Shown one piece after another: positions 15,763-24,681 of a stretch of DNA of 44,245 nucleotides (its first letter is position 1; the number at the start of each line of letters is the position of its first letter). Source of the DNA: Halieaceae bacterium (GTDB lineage: Bacteria > Pseudomonadota > Gammaproteobacteria > Pseudomonadales > Halieaceae); NCBI GenBank assembly GCA_026710905.1, contig JAPOQD010000071.1, forward strand, positions 1 through 44,245, given 5' to 3'. The position numbers and the translations under genes are program-made. Under the pieces are notes generated by a model. The model was given only the letters and a program-made list of their open reading frames with translations. It did not search any database and was not told the origin of the DNA.

Positions 15763-17492
15763 CAGTGGGCCGGGGCGGACTGGGCGCCACGGATCAGCTT
15801 GCCGGGCAAGGCGCCGGTGGACTCACCATCCTGCATTATGACTTCACCGTTCACGATGGTCGCCCGATAGCCCTCTGCGGTCTGGAACATGCGCCGGCCC
15901 CCCGCGGGCAGGTCGTAGGTCACGCGCGGGGCATGCAGCTTCAGCCTGGCAAAGTCGATGAGGTTGATATCGGCCTTCATGCCTACCTCCAGGGTGCCGC
16001 GGTCTTCCAGACCCACACAGCGGGCGGTATCGCGAGTATGCATTTTCACTGCCTGCTCCAGGGCGAAACGCTCACCCCGTTCCCGATCGCGCACAAAATA
16101 GGAAAGAAAGTAGGTCGGCATGGAGACATCGGACAACACCCCGCAGTGCGCGCCGGTGTCGGCCAGGCTGATTACCGAGTTTTCATCCTTTAGCATGGCT
16201 ACCTGACGCCGCAGGTCACCATTGCCGTAACCCATCAGCGGGAAATACAACATGGCGTTGCCGTTGTGCTTCAGCAGGGTGTCGTAGGCCAGTTCCCCGG
16301 CGCTGATGCCCATTGCCTGGGCGCGGGCGGCAATGCTTTGCGAAAGGTCAGGTTCGTAATCGGGCTCCTCGCCCAACTCGAACATCAGGCCGAAATCTGA
16401 GGTCATGCGGTCGGCGACTTCGTGGCCCATACTGGGCGCCGTTTCGGCCAGTATGGCGGCCCGTACCTGGGGGTCGCGCAATTTCCGCATGCGCTGCTCC
16501 TGGCTCAGCGAAGCCAGGGGGGCGAAGTTCTGGTGCAGGAAAAAAGGATGCACGGTGCCGTTGAAGTTCATCAACACACTGACCGGACGCGCCCCTACGT
16601 GGGCAACCAACTGGGCGCCCTCGGCATTGGCCTGTTTCACGTAGGCCAGTTGCGCTTCCACTCGGGGCCACTTGGTTTCGTCCTGGTAGAACAGCACAAA
16701 ATTGATGCGGCAGTGATTTTCGATGGACAGGCGCTTCATCCAGTCCATCTCCTTCTCCCAGTCATCCCAGTCGGAAACCAGTTGATAGATGCCTTTGCCC
16801 AGGTCTCCCAGGGTTTTACCGATACCCAGCAATTCCGCTTCATCCGAGTAGGTTCCGGGCATGGGAATCCCCTCACGGGTGGTGTGCAGTTCGGTACGTG
16901 AAGTGGAGAACCCAATCGCCCCGGCCTCGATACCCTCGCGGACGATAGACGCCATGCGCTGCACATCTTCGGGGGTGGCGTACTCGTTGTTGACGCCGCG
17001 TTCCCCCATCACGTAAGTGCGCACGGCGCAGTGCGGCACTTGGGCGGCCACATCGATGGCGCGGGGGAAGCGGTCCAGTGCGTCCAGGTATTCGGGAAAG
17101 CTCTCCCACTGCCAACTGATGCCCTCATGCAGGGCAGCTCCGGGAATATCTTCTACATCCTCCATTACCGCAATCATGCGGTCACGTGCTTCAGTATTTG
17201 GTTCGCAGGGGGCAAAACCCACCCCGCAGTTGCCCATCACCAGGGTGGTGATACCGTGGTTGATGGCCGGGGTCAACAAAGGGTCCCAGGTGGCCTGACC
17301 ATCCATATGCGAGTGGGTGTCCACCCAGCCAGGCGTCACCAACAAGCCACTGGCGTCAATTTCCCGCCTGGCCTCGCCGTCCACCTTGCCCACGGCTGCG
17401 ATGCGTCCATCCCGGACGGCTACATCGGCGCTGCGCATCCTCGCCCCGGTGCCATCAACCATTTGTCCATGGCGAATAATCAGATCATACAT
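15762..17492 (-). CDS. N-acyl-D-amino-acid deacylase family amidohydrolase
   Basis: A 576-residue metal-dependent amidohydrolase of the D-aminoacylase branch. The beta-sandwich N-terminus reads [17 protein letters not shown], then [17 protein letters not shown] (metal HxH), [11 protein letters not shown] (the conserved Cys ligand in this branch), a mid-barrel [13 protein letters not shown] insert and [11 protein letters not shown] (metal Asp). ATG 17492 is chosen because GGAG lies 6 bases before it; an in-frame ATG at 17504 overlaps the preceding gene. It belongs to a tight run with SnoaL-like, epimerase and SDR genes. The family acts on N-acyl amino acids, but uncharacterised members are frequent in xenobiotic or lipid clusters, so the substrate is open. 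Confidence 0.85.
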   Translation of the reverse strand: MYDLIIRHGQMVDGTGARMRSADVAVRDGRIAAVGKVDGEARREIDASGLLVTPGWVDTHSHMDGQATWDPLLTPAINHGITTLVMGNCGVGFAPCEPNTEARDRMIAVMEDVEDIPGAALHEGISWQWESFPEYLDALDRFPRAIDVAAQVPHCAVRTYVMGERGVNNEYATPEDVQRMASIVREGIEAGAIGFSTSRTELHTTREGIPMPGTYSDEAELLGIGKTLGDLGKGIYQLVSDWDDWEKEMDWMKRLSIENHCRINFVLFYQDETKWPRVEAQLAYVKQANAEGAQLVAHVGARPVSVLMNFNGTVHPFFLHQNFAPLASLSQEQRMRKLRDPQVRAAILAETAPSMGHEVADRMTSDFGLMFELGEEPDYEPDLSQSIAARAQAMGISAGELAYDTLLKHNGNAMLYFPLMGYGNGDLRRQVAMLKDENSVISLADTGAHCGVLSDVSMPTYFLSYFVRDRERGERFALEQAVKMHTRDTARCVGLEDRGTLEVGMKADINLIDFARLKLHAPRVTYDLPAGGRRMFQTAEGYRATIVNGEVIMQDGESTGALPGKLIRGAQSAPAH

Positions 17493-17503
17493 GCTTGTCT
17501 CCA

Positions 17504-18022
17504 TTAGCCCGCCTGGCGATTCGGGTCGTCAATTTCAGAAGGGGCGGTGCGGCCGGCGAAGACCAGTTTCGCCAGCCCCTCACTCAATTCGGTTATCAGG
17601 GTGGAACTCAGGGTAAACACCGATTTGGTAATTTTCCAGTCCCCGTTAATGCAACGATACTCATCATCATAAGAACCGCCCAGTTGGGTCGCGGTCTGCT
17701 GATTGGTATCGATCATGAAATAGTACAATCCCCACTCGGCGCTGGCCTCGGTCGGAGAATGTACCGTAACACATGGATTTTGGGCATGGTGCATCTCCAC
17801 GATATGCTCGACGCAGGCCAAACGCGTGAACACGGCCACCATGTCGTCAGCGCTGCGAAAGTCGCCTATGCGGCCATAGCGCAAATCCACCTCACCATCG
17901 GCAAAGCAATTGCGAACCTGTTCCGGCCGCTTGTTGTCACAGGCGGCGAAATACCGAAATTTCAGTGACTTGATGGCCTCTACGGCCTCCAGATTGGCAA
18001 TGCGCTGTTCGAGTTCATTCAT
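17504..18022 (-). CDS. SnoaL-like (NTF2-fold) protein
   Basis: A 172-residue protein of the SnoaL/NTF2 fold: an N-terminal helix EQRIANLEAVEAIKSLKFRYFAACD, then RYGRIGDFRSADDMVAVF, a His-rich strand VEHIVEMHHAQNP, and WKITKSVFTLSSTLIT near the end. Such domains serve as ketosteroid isomerase-like isomerases, dehydratases or hydroxylase partners. It overlaps the epimerase gene by 8 bases and is one base from the amidohydrolase frame, so it belongs to one operon. No catalytic role can be fixed from sequence alone. Confidence 0.82.
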   Translation of the reverse strand: MNELEQRIANLEAVEAIKSLKFRYFAACDNKRPEQVRNCFADGEVDLRYGRIGDFRSADDMVAVFTRLACVEHIVEMHHAQNPCVTVHSPTEASAEWGLYYFMIDTNQQTATQLGGSYDDEYRCINGDWKITKSVFTLSSTLITELSEGLAKLVFAGRTAPSEIDDPNRQAG

Positions 18023-18953
18023 CAGCAGCTTCCTGCAGTAATTCTGGCGCCAGATTTTTCACCATGCTGAGCAAACCCTCACGCCAGTCCACACGGGTTT
18101 CGCCGATCAATTGGTGCATGCGGGTAGTGTCGATAGCGAGGCTGCCGAAAGCCCTGGGGTTGTCCTTGAAGGCCGGCGCCAATCCGGTGAGTTCTTGCAG
18201 ATAGGCGCACCATTGCTCAACACTGGTTTTTTCACTGCCGCCAAAATTCACCGTGGTCACCTGCGGCGTGGCCGCGGCCAGCAATCGCGGAATTTTTTCC
18301 AGGTAGTCATCCACATGCAGCAGATGATAATTATTCGGGGCCTCGGGGTGAACCTCGATTGGTATACCCTGTTTCATCATCATCAGGTGGTAGAAGGGCC
18401 AGCCGCCGTTGTCGCCATAGGGCACACTGAGCCGCGCGATGGTGGTGGGGATACCGAACTGCCGCCCGGCAAAACGGCAAACCGTCTCGGCGGCAATCTT
18501 GCTGATACTGTAGGTGGGAAACATGGCCCGGTGGTTGTCCCCCAACGGAGCGTCTTCCCGGCGCGGCTCCTGGCCGGCGTATTCATACACCGCGGTGGAG
18601 GAGAAATGCAGGAAAGCCCTGGCCTCCCGGCAGTGCAGCATCAACCGCCCGACACCTTCGCCATTGGCGGCCAGGTCATAGTCAAAGCTGTCGGTTTTCA
18701 CCACCGCGAAATTGAGGACGTAGTCAAAATCCGTGGGTAACTCAGCCAGCCCGTCCGGCTCGGCCAAATCAGCCGCCAGACAACTCGCTCCCAATGCGGT
18801 TATGCGCTCACGGTCCCCGGCCTTGGAAAACCTGGCCAGGGTATGCACCTCGGCTATCCCGGCCAGCGCCGCCACTACGGGCTCCGCCACCTGGCCAGTG
18901 GGGCCGGTGATCAAGATCTTGCTGCCCGCCAGTTGCACCGGGTCCAGGGCCAT
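18015..18953 (-). CDS. NAD-dependent epimerase/dehydratase family protein
   Basis: A 312-residue extended SDR. It has a Rossmann start KILITGPTGQVAEPVV (a GxxGxxA-like motif), then HFSSTAVYEYAG with the catalytic Thr/Ser, YSISKIAAE for the YxxxK pair, and ARLSVPYGDNGGW. The ATG at 18953 has GGAG 9 bases upstream. A longer frame back to 19025 exists but is not needed and approaches repeat sequence. It heads a leftward operon with SnoaL-like, amidohydrolase and SDR genes. Candidates are reduction or epimerisation of a nucleotide sugar, or of a 3-hydroxy-steroid-like compound; the neighbours favour the latter. Confidence 0.84.
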   Translation of the reverse strand: MALDPVQLAGSKILITGPTGQVAEPVVAALAGIAEVHTLARFSKAGDRERITALGASCLAADLAEPDGLAELPTDFDYVLNFAVVKTDSFDYDLAANGEGVGRLMLHCREARAFLHFSSTAVYEYAGQEPRREDAPLGDNHRAMFPTYSISKIAAETVCRFAGRQFGIPTTIARLSVPYGDNGGWPFYHLMMMKQGIPIEVHPEAPNNYHLLHVDDYLEKIPRLLAAATPQVTTVNFGGSEKTSVEQWCAYLQELTGLAPAFKDNPRAFGSLAIDTTRMHQLIGETRVDWREGLLSMVKNLAPELLQEAADE

Positions 18954-19034
18954 GTTGAGATACTCCACAAACGAAGCCCTTGATTGTAAACCCTTTGCGG
19001 GTAACTGCCGGTAAGGCGCGTTCAAGGGTTTGAA

Positions 19035-19190
19035 CTAGCCCGCATACTGCACCCTTCGGACACACGGCGCCAGCCCGTCTGACTTGGCCAGACATCACGT
19101 CAATACCGAACGGTTACGTTACGGTAACGAAGTGCGCTGGATGCGAACCTGTACCCGAAGGGTGCTCGCTGGTCTGTTATCCTGCGCGAT
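19035..19190. repeat. Diverged or truncated copy of the CTAG-ended element
   Basis: It begins CTAGCCCGCATACTGCACCC (19035) and shares the internal motifs AAGTGCGCTGGATGCG, CTCGCTGGTC and TCCTGCGCGATC with 14474-14723. TGCACCCTTCGG (19048 on) pairs with CCGAAGGGTGC near 19155-19165. The right CTAG end is missing and the copy runs into other repeats at 19207. The stretch 18954-19289 holds nothing else coding. Confidence 0.6.
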
Positions 19191-19206
19191 CGGCGCAGGC
19201 CGAAAA

Positions 19207-19279
19207 GGCTGAACCGGGACACCCACTTCTTTTGTAGGGCTGAACCGGGAGGGCTGAACCGGGACACCCACTTCTTTTG
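19207..19279. repeat. Direct 28-bp repeats (GGCTGAACCGGGACACCCAC family)
   Basis: GGCTGAACCGGGACACCCAC followed by TTCTTTTG occurs at 19207-19234 and again at 19252-19279 with no mismatch, and a partial GGCTGAACCGGGA lies between. The second copy ends at the GGAG ribosome-binding site of the acylase gene, whose GTG is at 19290. The sequence is reminiscent of repeats that accompany REP-type transposases. Confidence 0.75.
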
Positions 19280-19289
19280 GAGTATTTTT

Positions 19290-21593
19290 GTGAACTCACC
19301 GAGCTTATGCATGCGCGCACTTCAATCCAGCCTGCCCCTGTTTCTCAGCCTGCTCCTGCTTGCCTGCACCCAGACCGACCCAGAGCCCCGTTATCAGGCC
19401 AGGATCGAACGCAGCGCAGGCGGCATTCCCCACATCACCGCCAACGACTGGGGCAGCCTGGGCTTTGCCACCGGCTACGCGCAGTCGGAAGACAATATCT
19501 GCATACTGGCCCGGCAGTACCTTAAATTCGGCGCCCAGCTCTCAAGTTACTCCCCGCAAGACCCGCTGGCCTGGACCAGTGATTTTTTCTACCAGTTGCT
19601 CATTGATCGTGGTGATGCGGAAGAACCCGTGCCGCAACGGCTGGAGGAGATGTTCGCCGGCATGGCGGCTGGCTATAACCACTACCTGGCGCAAACCGGG
19701 GTCGACAGTATTTCCGACCCCGGCTGCCGTGGCGCCAGTTGGGTCAAGCCCACCACCGCCCTGGCGGTGAAACGCGTGTCCAGCGTCGACTATGCCCTGG
19801 ACTATATGCTGGAGATGATCGGTGGCGCCGAACCCCCGCAAGGGGAGCAGGCATTCCGCCCTGCGGTGAACGCAATCAATGTGGCCAGCGCTCTCGACGC
19901 CTGGCTGGAAGTCCCCCGACAGGGCGGCAGCAATGCAATAGCCATCGGCAGTGATTCGGCCCAGGACGCCAGCGCCCTGTTGCTGGCCAACCCTCACATG
20001 CCCTGGAATGAACCTTTCCAGCGTTTCTACCCGATGCACCATATCATTCCCGGTGAACTGAACCTGCTCGGCGCCAATCTGCTGGGCCGCCCCAGGGTGG
20101 GCTTTGGCGTCACCGGGAACATCGCCTGGACCAGCACCGTGTCAACTGCCAAGCGCATGAGTTTCTATCAACTGCGGCTGGTCGAGGGGAATCCGACCCA
20201 GTACCTGTTTGATGGCAAGGCGCGTGACATGGTTCGTGAAACCGTCACGGTCAATGGCCGCAGCCACACTTTTTATTCAACACACTTTGGCGCCTTTCTG
20301 GTTACCAGCCCGTTCTTCCCGTGGAACCGGGAAACGGCAGTTGCGGTGCGCATGCACAATGCAGGTTTCCGGGGTGAGGCATCAGCCTTCGAACAATATG
20401 CCGCCGAGTCCGTACAGGAGCTCAAGGCAGTCCACGACAAATACCAGTTCCTGAGCGTAAACCTGATTGCCGCGGACCGGCACGGATGGGTAATGTATAC
20501 CGACCCGGGCCCGGTTCCCTACCTCACCGACGAACAGTTGCAATCCTGCGGCGTACTGCGGGGGGCCGCTCTCGACGGGAGTCGTTCCGAGTGTCTGTGG
20601 AAAAGCGGCAGCGGTGCGGCGGCGCCGGGAATTCTGCCTCCCCGGCAACTACCCCTGATTTATCGCCGGGATTACGTCACCAACTCCAATGACAGCTATT
20701 GGTTGGCCAACCCGGCCGAGCCCCTCGAAGGCTACCTGGACATTCTCGGCAGCGAGAACAGTCCACGCACCCTGCGCACCCGTTCCGGCCTGAGCATGGT
20801 CCAGCGCTACCTGGCAGGTCAGGCAGGGGATGGCATAGCGGGCATGACCCTGGAAGAACTGCTGGAACTCACCCTGTTGAATGAGAGTTACGCGGGCCAG
20901 ATCATCCGCGATGACCTGGTGAACTTCTGCCGCCAACAGACGGCAGTAGACATCAAGGGCGAATCCATTGACCTCAGTGAGGCCTGCCGGATTCTCGCCG
21001 ACTGGGACCTCCACGCCAACCTCGACAGCCGCGGCGCACACCTGTTTCGGCAAACCCTGGCTAACGCCAACAAGCACGAGTTTGTCCGGCTGTTGCCCGC
21101 GAATTTTACCCCGGCGACAGAATTTGCAGAGACCGACCCGGTCAACACCCCCCGTGGCCTCGGTGAGGAGGCGCGTGATGCCGCACTGACAGCGCTGGCC
21201 GAGGCCATAGCGCAACTGCGGGCTGCCGGGTTGCCGCTGGGCGCCAGCCTCGGCGAGTTGCAGGGAGTCACCCGCAACCAGCAATTCATTCCACTGCACG
21301 GCGGCCCGGAGATTGAAGGCGTCTTCAACAAGATCGAGGCCAGCTTCCAGGGGGAAAAGGGCTACCCGGAAGTCGACAAGTGGGCCTCGAGTTGGATCAT
21401 GAGCACCGGGTTTTCGGAAAATGGGCCCAGGGTACGCGGCATCCTCACCTATTCCCTGTCAGCCAATCCGGAATCTCGCTGGCACCGGGACCAGACGGAA
21501 ATGTTCTCGCGCAAGGAGTGGCTGGATATACCCTTCACCCCGCAGGCAGTCACTGCCGCCGCGCTGGAAACCTACCATGTAGAGGGAGATTGA
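19290..21593 (+). CDS. Penicillin acylase family lipoprotein (AHL/aculeacin acylase-like)
   Basis: A 767-residue Ntn-hydrolase precursor. The N-terminus is a lipoprotein signal (SLPLFLSLLLLAC), so the enzyme is membrane-anchored in the periplasm or outer membrane. RIERSAGGIPHITANDWGSL then GYAQSEDNICI form the alpha-chain start. GGSNAIAIGSD marks the autocatalytic Gly-Ser junction and catalytic Ser at about residue 224, and HMPWNEPFQRFYPMH begins the beta chain. Layout and length fit the acyl-homoserine-lactone / aculeacin acylase branch, which cleaves long-chain amides. GTG 19290 has GGAG 7 bases upstream. The next gene, 235 bp on, is an acyl-CoA reductase, so fatty-amide use is a reasonable but unproven theme. 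Confidence 0.88.
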   Translation: MNSPSLCMRALQSSLPLFLSLLLLACTQTDPEPRYQARIERSAGGIPHITANDWGSLGFATGYAQSEDNICILARQYLKFGAQLSSYSPQDPLAWTSDFFYQLLIDRGDAEEPVPQRLEEMFAGMAAGYNHYLAQTGVDSISDPGCRGASWVKPTTALAVKRVSSVDYALDYMLEMIGGAEPPQGEQAFRPAVNAINVASALDAWLEVPRQGGSNAIAIGSDSAQDASALLLANPHMPWNEPFQRFYPMHHIIPGELNLLGANLLGRPRVGFGVTGNIAWTSTVSTAKRMSFYQLRLVEGNPTQYLFDGKARDMVRETVTVNGRSHTFYSTHFGAFLVTSPFFPWNRETAVAVRMHNAGFRGEASAFEQYAAESVQELKAVHDKYQFLSVNLIAADRHGWVMYTDPGPVPYLTDEQLQSCGVLRGAALDGSRSECLWKSGSGAAAPGILPPRQLPLIYRRDYVTNSNDSYWLANPAEPLEGYLDILGSENSPRTLRTRSGLSMVQRYLAGQAGDGIAGMTLEELLELTLLNESYAGQIIRDDLVNFCRQQTAVDIKGESIDLSEACRILADWDLHANLDSRGAHLFRQTLANANKHEFVRLLPANFTPATEFAETDPVNTPRGLGEEARDAALTALAEAIAQLRAAGLPLGASLGELQGVTRNQQFIPLHGGPEIEGVFNKIEASFQGEKGYPEVDKWASSWIMSTGFSENGPRVRGILTYSLSANPESRWHRDQTEMFSRKEWLDIPFTPQAVTAAALETYHVEGD

Positions 21594-21828
21594 GCTGCAA
21601 GCCGGAGCGGGGATGATCGGGATATCGACCATCATTGGCCGCGTGTGTGGTGGATGGATGTGCGGGCTAGGGGATTCAGGATCAGACAAGTACACTAATG
21701 CTACGGCATTCCAGGAAAATTCACGGACTCGTAAATCGGACAAGGCGAAAAACCATGGGCCATGCCATTGACAAACGTACCAACCCCGTGCGTGCGGGCG
21801 CCGTGGATGCCTGTGTACGAGGTGTTTC

Positions 21829-23259
21829 ATGAACCAGCTAACAAAACCGGACCCAGAGACTGTGAAGGCTGCAATACCTGCGCCGTTTTTCGTTTGCGGC
21901 AAGCTGGTGGAAGGCAGTGATTCCATCCAGAGCTCCCGGGACCTTGGGGTAAATTTCGCCACACCGCTGATAAATTTAGACCAGGTGGTTTACCCGCGTA
22001 CCGAGACGCCGCCGCTGCTCAATGTACCGCTGGCCGAGATCATCGACTTTCTGGTTGAGACCGGCCAGCGTTTATTGGCGCCGGACAACCCCTATATGCA
22101 GCAATGTTTTGACCGCATGGCCTCCACCCATATCCTGCCGCGCAGCGTGGTGGAAACCACGGCAAGGCACGCAGTTTCCTATCTCGACAAGCGCATCCTG
22201 ATGGCGGAAGTCGAGCAGAATTTTCCCGATCCAAAAGCACTTGATGAATGGATACCAAAGCAGGATTTCACCGGACGCAGGAGTTTCGTAAGGGCGTTCG
22301 GGCCGCGGCTGATCCATGTGTTGCCGGGAAACTCCCCCGGCGTGGCGGTGAAATCGGTGGCGCAAGGGGCAATGGTAAAGGCAGTCAACCTGTTCAAGAT
22401 GTCATCTGCCGATCCCTTCACCATGGTCGCTATCCTGCGCACAATGGCCGATCTCGATCCTGAGCATCCCCTGGTCAAGTCAATGTCGGCAGTGTACTGG
22501 CGCGGCGGAGACGATAAGCTCGAAAGCGCACTTTACCGGCCCCAGTACTTCGACAAGATTGTCGCCTGGGGCGGTGGTGATGCAATCAACAACGTCATCA
22601 AGTTTCTCGGCCCCGGTTTCCAACTGGTCTCTTTCGATCCCAAAACGTCTATTTCCATGGTGGGCAGGGAAGTGTTCGCCTCCAGCGAAACGCTGGCGCA
22701 GGCCGCAGAGCTCACTGCGGCAGACGTTATGATCCTCAACCAGGAAGCCTGCGTTGCAAGCCGCTACCAGTTCGTCGAGGGCAGCCAGGAAGATGCCGAC
22801 CGTTTCTGCGAACAACTGCAGCGCCGAATTGCCGAGCACGCAGCGGCGTCAGGAGATGTGCGCCCACTGGAAATGGGGGTGCGTGAAGAAATCGAGGCCA
22901 TGATAATCATGGACGATGAATTCGGCGTTTGGGGGGAGGCCGATGGCAAGGGCATTGTCATTCGTTCTGAGGAGCCTGTGGATTTTCACCCGACCAACAA
23001 GACTGCCAACGTGGTGCGGGTCGATTCCCTCGACGACGCCATCAAGTACGTCAACGTGGCCACACAGACAGTCGGGTTCTATCCGTTTGAGCGCGTACCT
23101 GACTATCGTGACCGCCTGGCGAGCGGCGGCGCGCAGCGCATTGTACGCCTCGGAGAAGCGGGGCCGAGCACGGTCGGCAATCCGCATGATGCGATGTATC
23201 CGTTACACCGATTCGTGCACTGGATGGCGCATGAGGACGGCTGCGAGCCCAACGACTAA
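21829..23259 (+). CDS. LuxC-family acyl-CoA reductase
   Basis: A 476-residue acyl-CoA reductase of the LuxC/aldehyde-dehydrogenase fold. The catalytic Cys is in LNQEACVASRYQF (around residue 308), VLPGNSPGVAVKS is the cofactor-side loop, and AWGGGDAINNVIKFLGPG precedes the catalytic core. It would reduce a fatty or steroidal acyl-CoA to the aldehyde with NADPH. ATG 21829 has GAGG 6 bases upstream. Other lux genes are absent, so luciferase-related use is unlikely; wax, hydrocarbon or lipid-signal metabolism is more plausible. A TTGACA at 21767-21772 is a possible -35, but no good -10 follows. Confidence 0.87.
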   Translation: MNQLTKPDPETVKAAIPAPFFVCGKLVEGSDSIQSSRDLGVNFATPLINLDQVVYPRTETPPLLNVPLAEIIDFLVETGQRLLAPDNPYMQQCFDRMASTHILPRSVVETTARHAVSYLDKRILMAEVEQNFPDPKALDEWIPKQDFTGRRSFVRAFGPRLIHVLPGNSPGVAVKSVAQGAMVKAVNLFKMSSADPFTMVAILRTMADLDPEHPLVKSMSAVYWRGGDDKLESALYRPQYFDKIVAWGGGDAINNVIKFLGPGFQLVSFDPKTSISMVGREVFASSETLAQAAELTAADVMILNQEACVASRYQFVEGSQEDADRFCEQLQRRIAEHAAASGDVRPLEMGVREEIEAMIIMDDEFGVWGEADGKGIVIRSEEPVDFHPTNKTANVVRVDSLDDAIKYVNVATQTVGFYPFERVPDYRDRLASGGAQRIVRLGEAGPSTVGNPHDAMYPLHRFVHWMAHEDGCEPND

Positions 23260-23278
23260 CAGCAAAGCTCACCAAAGA

Positions 23279-23367
23279 AAAAAAGGGGTCAGAGCCCTTT
23301 AATCCAATCCCAGGTGAAAGGCCCCGCCGAGTAACCGAAGGGATTAAAGGGCTCTGACCCCTTTTTT
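23279..23367. repeat. 89-bp palindromic element, copy 2
   Basis: Arms 23279-23303 and 23343-23367 are perfect 25-bp complements, and the 39-base centre differs from copy 1 (4473-4561) at one base. It lies between two convergent genes (acyl-CoA reductase and methyltransferase), with T-runs on both sides, ideal for a bidirectional terminator. A partial AAAAAAAGGGGTC-type motif continues to about 23392. Confidence 0.87.
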
Positions 23368-23401
23368 TGTTTTTGGTATGACCCCTTTTTTTGCGGCGCT
23401 G

Positions 23402-24343
23402 TCAGGCAGATTTCCTGTACCGGTAGAATTTCCCTGCAATTTCGCCGGTGTGGTAATGAAGGGCTCCCGATTCGATCAGCTCCAGGCCATACTCCATGAA
23501 AACCTGGTACCACTCGGGCGACTTTCGCAGCGCGCGGGCAACTCTAAGAAGATCATTTGCTATGGAGTGGCTGACTCTCACACCCGCTCGAAGTTCGGCG
23601 AAGGCTTGAAACCCTTCATCAAACTGTTTCACGGTCAACTTGCGGATATTTTCCAGGACGCTGCCGACACCGGATAACACGTCAGAGCGGCTCCTCTTGG
23701 ACAGTTGGTAAATTTTGTCAAGCGCATGGTCGAGTTGACTGACAAACTTCCCGGGAGAATTCTCACTGCCCTCGAACGCAAATGCCCTGGAAAAGATATC
23801 CACGTTCTGCAGGCGATTGTAGTCACGGAGTTGCAACTCGATTTGCGTGATTATTGTCGAATCCAGGGAGTGGGCAACCATGGAAAAGTAACCGCCGCGC
23901 TTCAATATACGGTGAACATTTTTTGCCGACCGATTCCAGTCCGTATATTCGATGCCGAATTGGCTGGTCACGAGGTCGGCTGATTCCGGCTCCTCTGTAA
24001 TCCTTTCCAACAAGGTGTTGGGGATAAACTCTATAGCCGCGAGATGTTGAGCGAGCGCAGCATTCTTTTTGACGGCGGAAGAAACGTCAATGTCGGCGGC
24101 ATCCACCGCTTTAATCGCGAAACCCAGAGACTTGCGCCGGGAGTAATCCTGGGCAAGCAGCGCTATCGAACCATTACCGGAACAAACATCCAGCACACAG
24201 GCGCCCGAACCCAATAGTGCAAATTGCTCATCCCAAAAGCGCAAAAATTCGCCGTCATAGTTCGCCTCAAACCCACAGGGTAGCGAAGTCAAATGACCCT
24301 GGCGCCAGTAGTTACTCCAATGCTCTTTTTTCTTGATTCGCAT
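23402..24343 (-). CDS. Class I SAM-dependent methyltransferase
   Basis: A 313-residue methyltransferase. Motif I is VLDVCSGNGSIALLA (about residue 50), followed by AIKAVDAADID for the acidic adenosine-binding residue, LVTSQFGIEYTDW (motif II-like) and HRILKRGGYFSMVAHS (motif III). The C-terminal third is helical with no recognised domain. ATG 24343 is chosen because a small frame ends at 24351 just upstream and GAAGAG precedes the ATG; GTG 24364 is the alternative. Codon use is more AT-rich than the neighbours, hinting at a different origin. Acceptor unknown. Confidence 0.82.
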   Translation of the reverse strand: MRIKKKEHWSNYWRQGHLTSLPCGFEANYDGEFLRFWDEQFALLGSGACVLDVCSGNGSIALLAQDYSRRKSLGFAIKAVDAADIDVSSAVKKNAALAQHLAAIEFIPNTLLERITEEPESADLVTSQFGIEYTDWNRSAKNVHRILKRGGYFSMVAHSLDSTIITQIELQLRDYNRLQNVDIFSRAFAFEGSENSPGKFVSQLDHALDKIYQLSKRSRSDVLSGVGSVLENIRKLTVKQFDEGFQAFAELRAGVRVSHSIANDLLRVARALRKSPEWYQVFMEYGLELIESGALHYHTGEIAGKFYRYRKSA

Positions 24344-24350
24344 GATCTCT

Positions 24351-24587
24351 TCAGCAATGTTCACCCGAGTAGAAGAGGCCGGCCATCAGAGACTCATTGG
24401 CGAAGGTAAAATTGAGCAGCGTTTTGTGGTCCATGCAGTGAATGTGGCCTGCCTCGTCCCCCTTGCAATAGCCCCAGGTTGCGAACAGGAACAACGGGCA
24501 AGGGTCGTGGGCGTCATATTGGAAATCCCCCCGGTAGAGCGAAACATGCCGCTGGGTAACCTGGCCCGAGTCTTTGGCAGCATATCT
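24351..24587 (-). pseudogene. Small gene with a lost start, upstream of the methyltransferase
   Basis: The frame 24587-24351 is open for 78 codons and reads as a coherent protein (KDSGQVTQRHVSLYRGDFQY and, further on, FLFATWGYCKGDEAGHIHCM) ending TGA 8 bases before the methyltransferase ATG. It has no ATG, GTG or TTG until well inside. An ATG at 24583-24581 is exactly one base out of frame with the first good codons; restoring one base after it would give an intact protein of about 78 residues. I interpret it as a gene inactivated (or mis-sequenced) at codon 2. The His/Cys-rich GHIHCMDHKTLL segment could bind a metal. Family not recognised. Confidence 0.5.
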
Positions 24588-24681
24588 TCAAGACAACACC
24601 CCCTCCGGAGGACGGCAATATCGCGATAGTAACATCGCGCTATAGGGTTCGGCATTGGACAATCCGCGTACACTGCTGAAG

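Noticed and set aside
21829-23259. Bioluminescence gene set
   Set aside because: Only the LuxC-type reductase is present; no luxA, luxB, luxD or luxE is in the window.
24386-24673. Minus-strand frame of 95 codons overlapping the methyltransferase upstream region
   Set aside because: Its peptide is low in hydrophobic pattern and Arg/Ser/Thr-rich, while the neighbouring frame (24587-24351) is clearly more protein-like.
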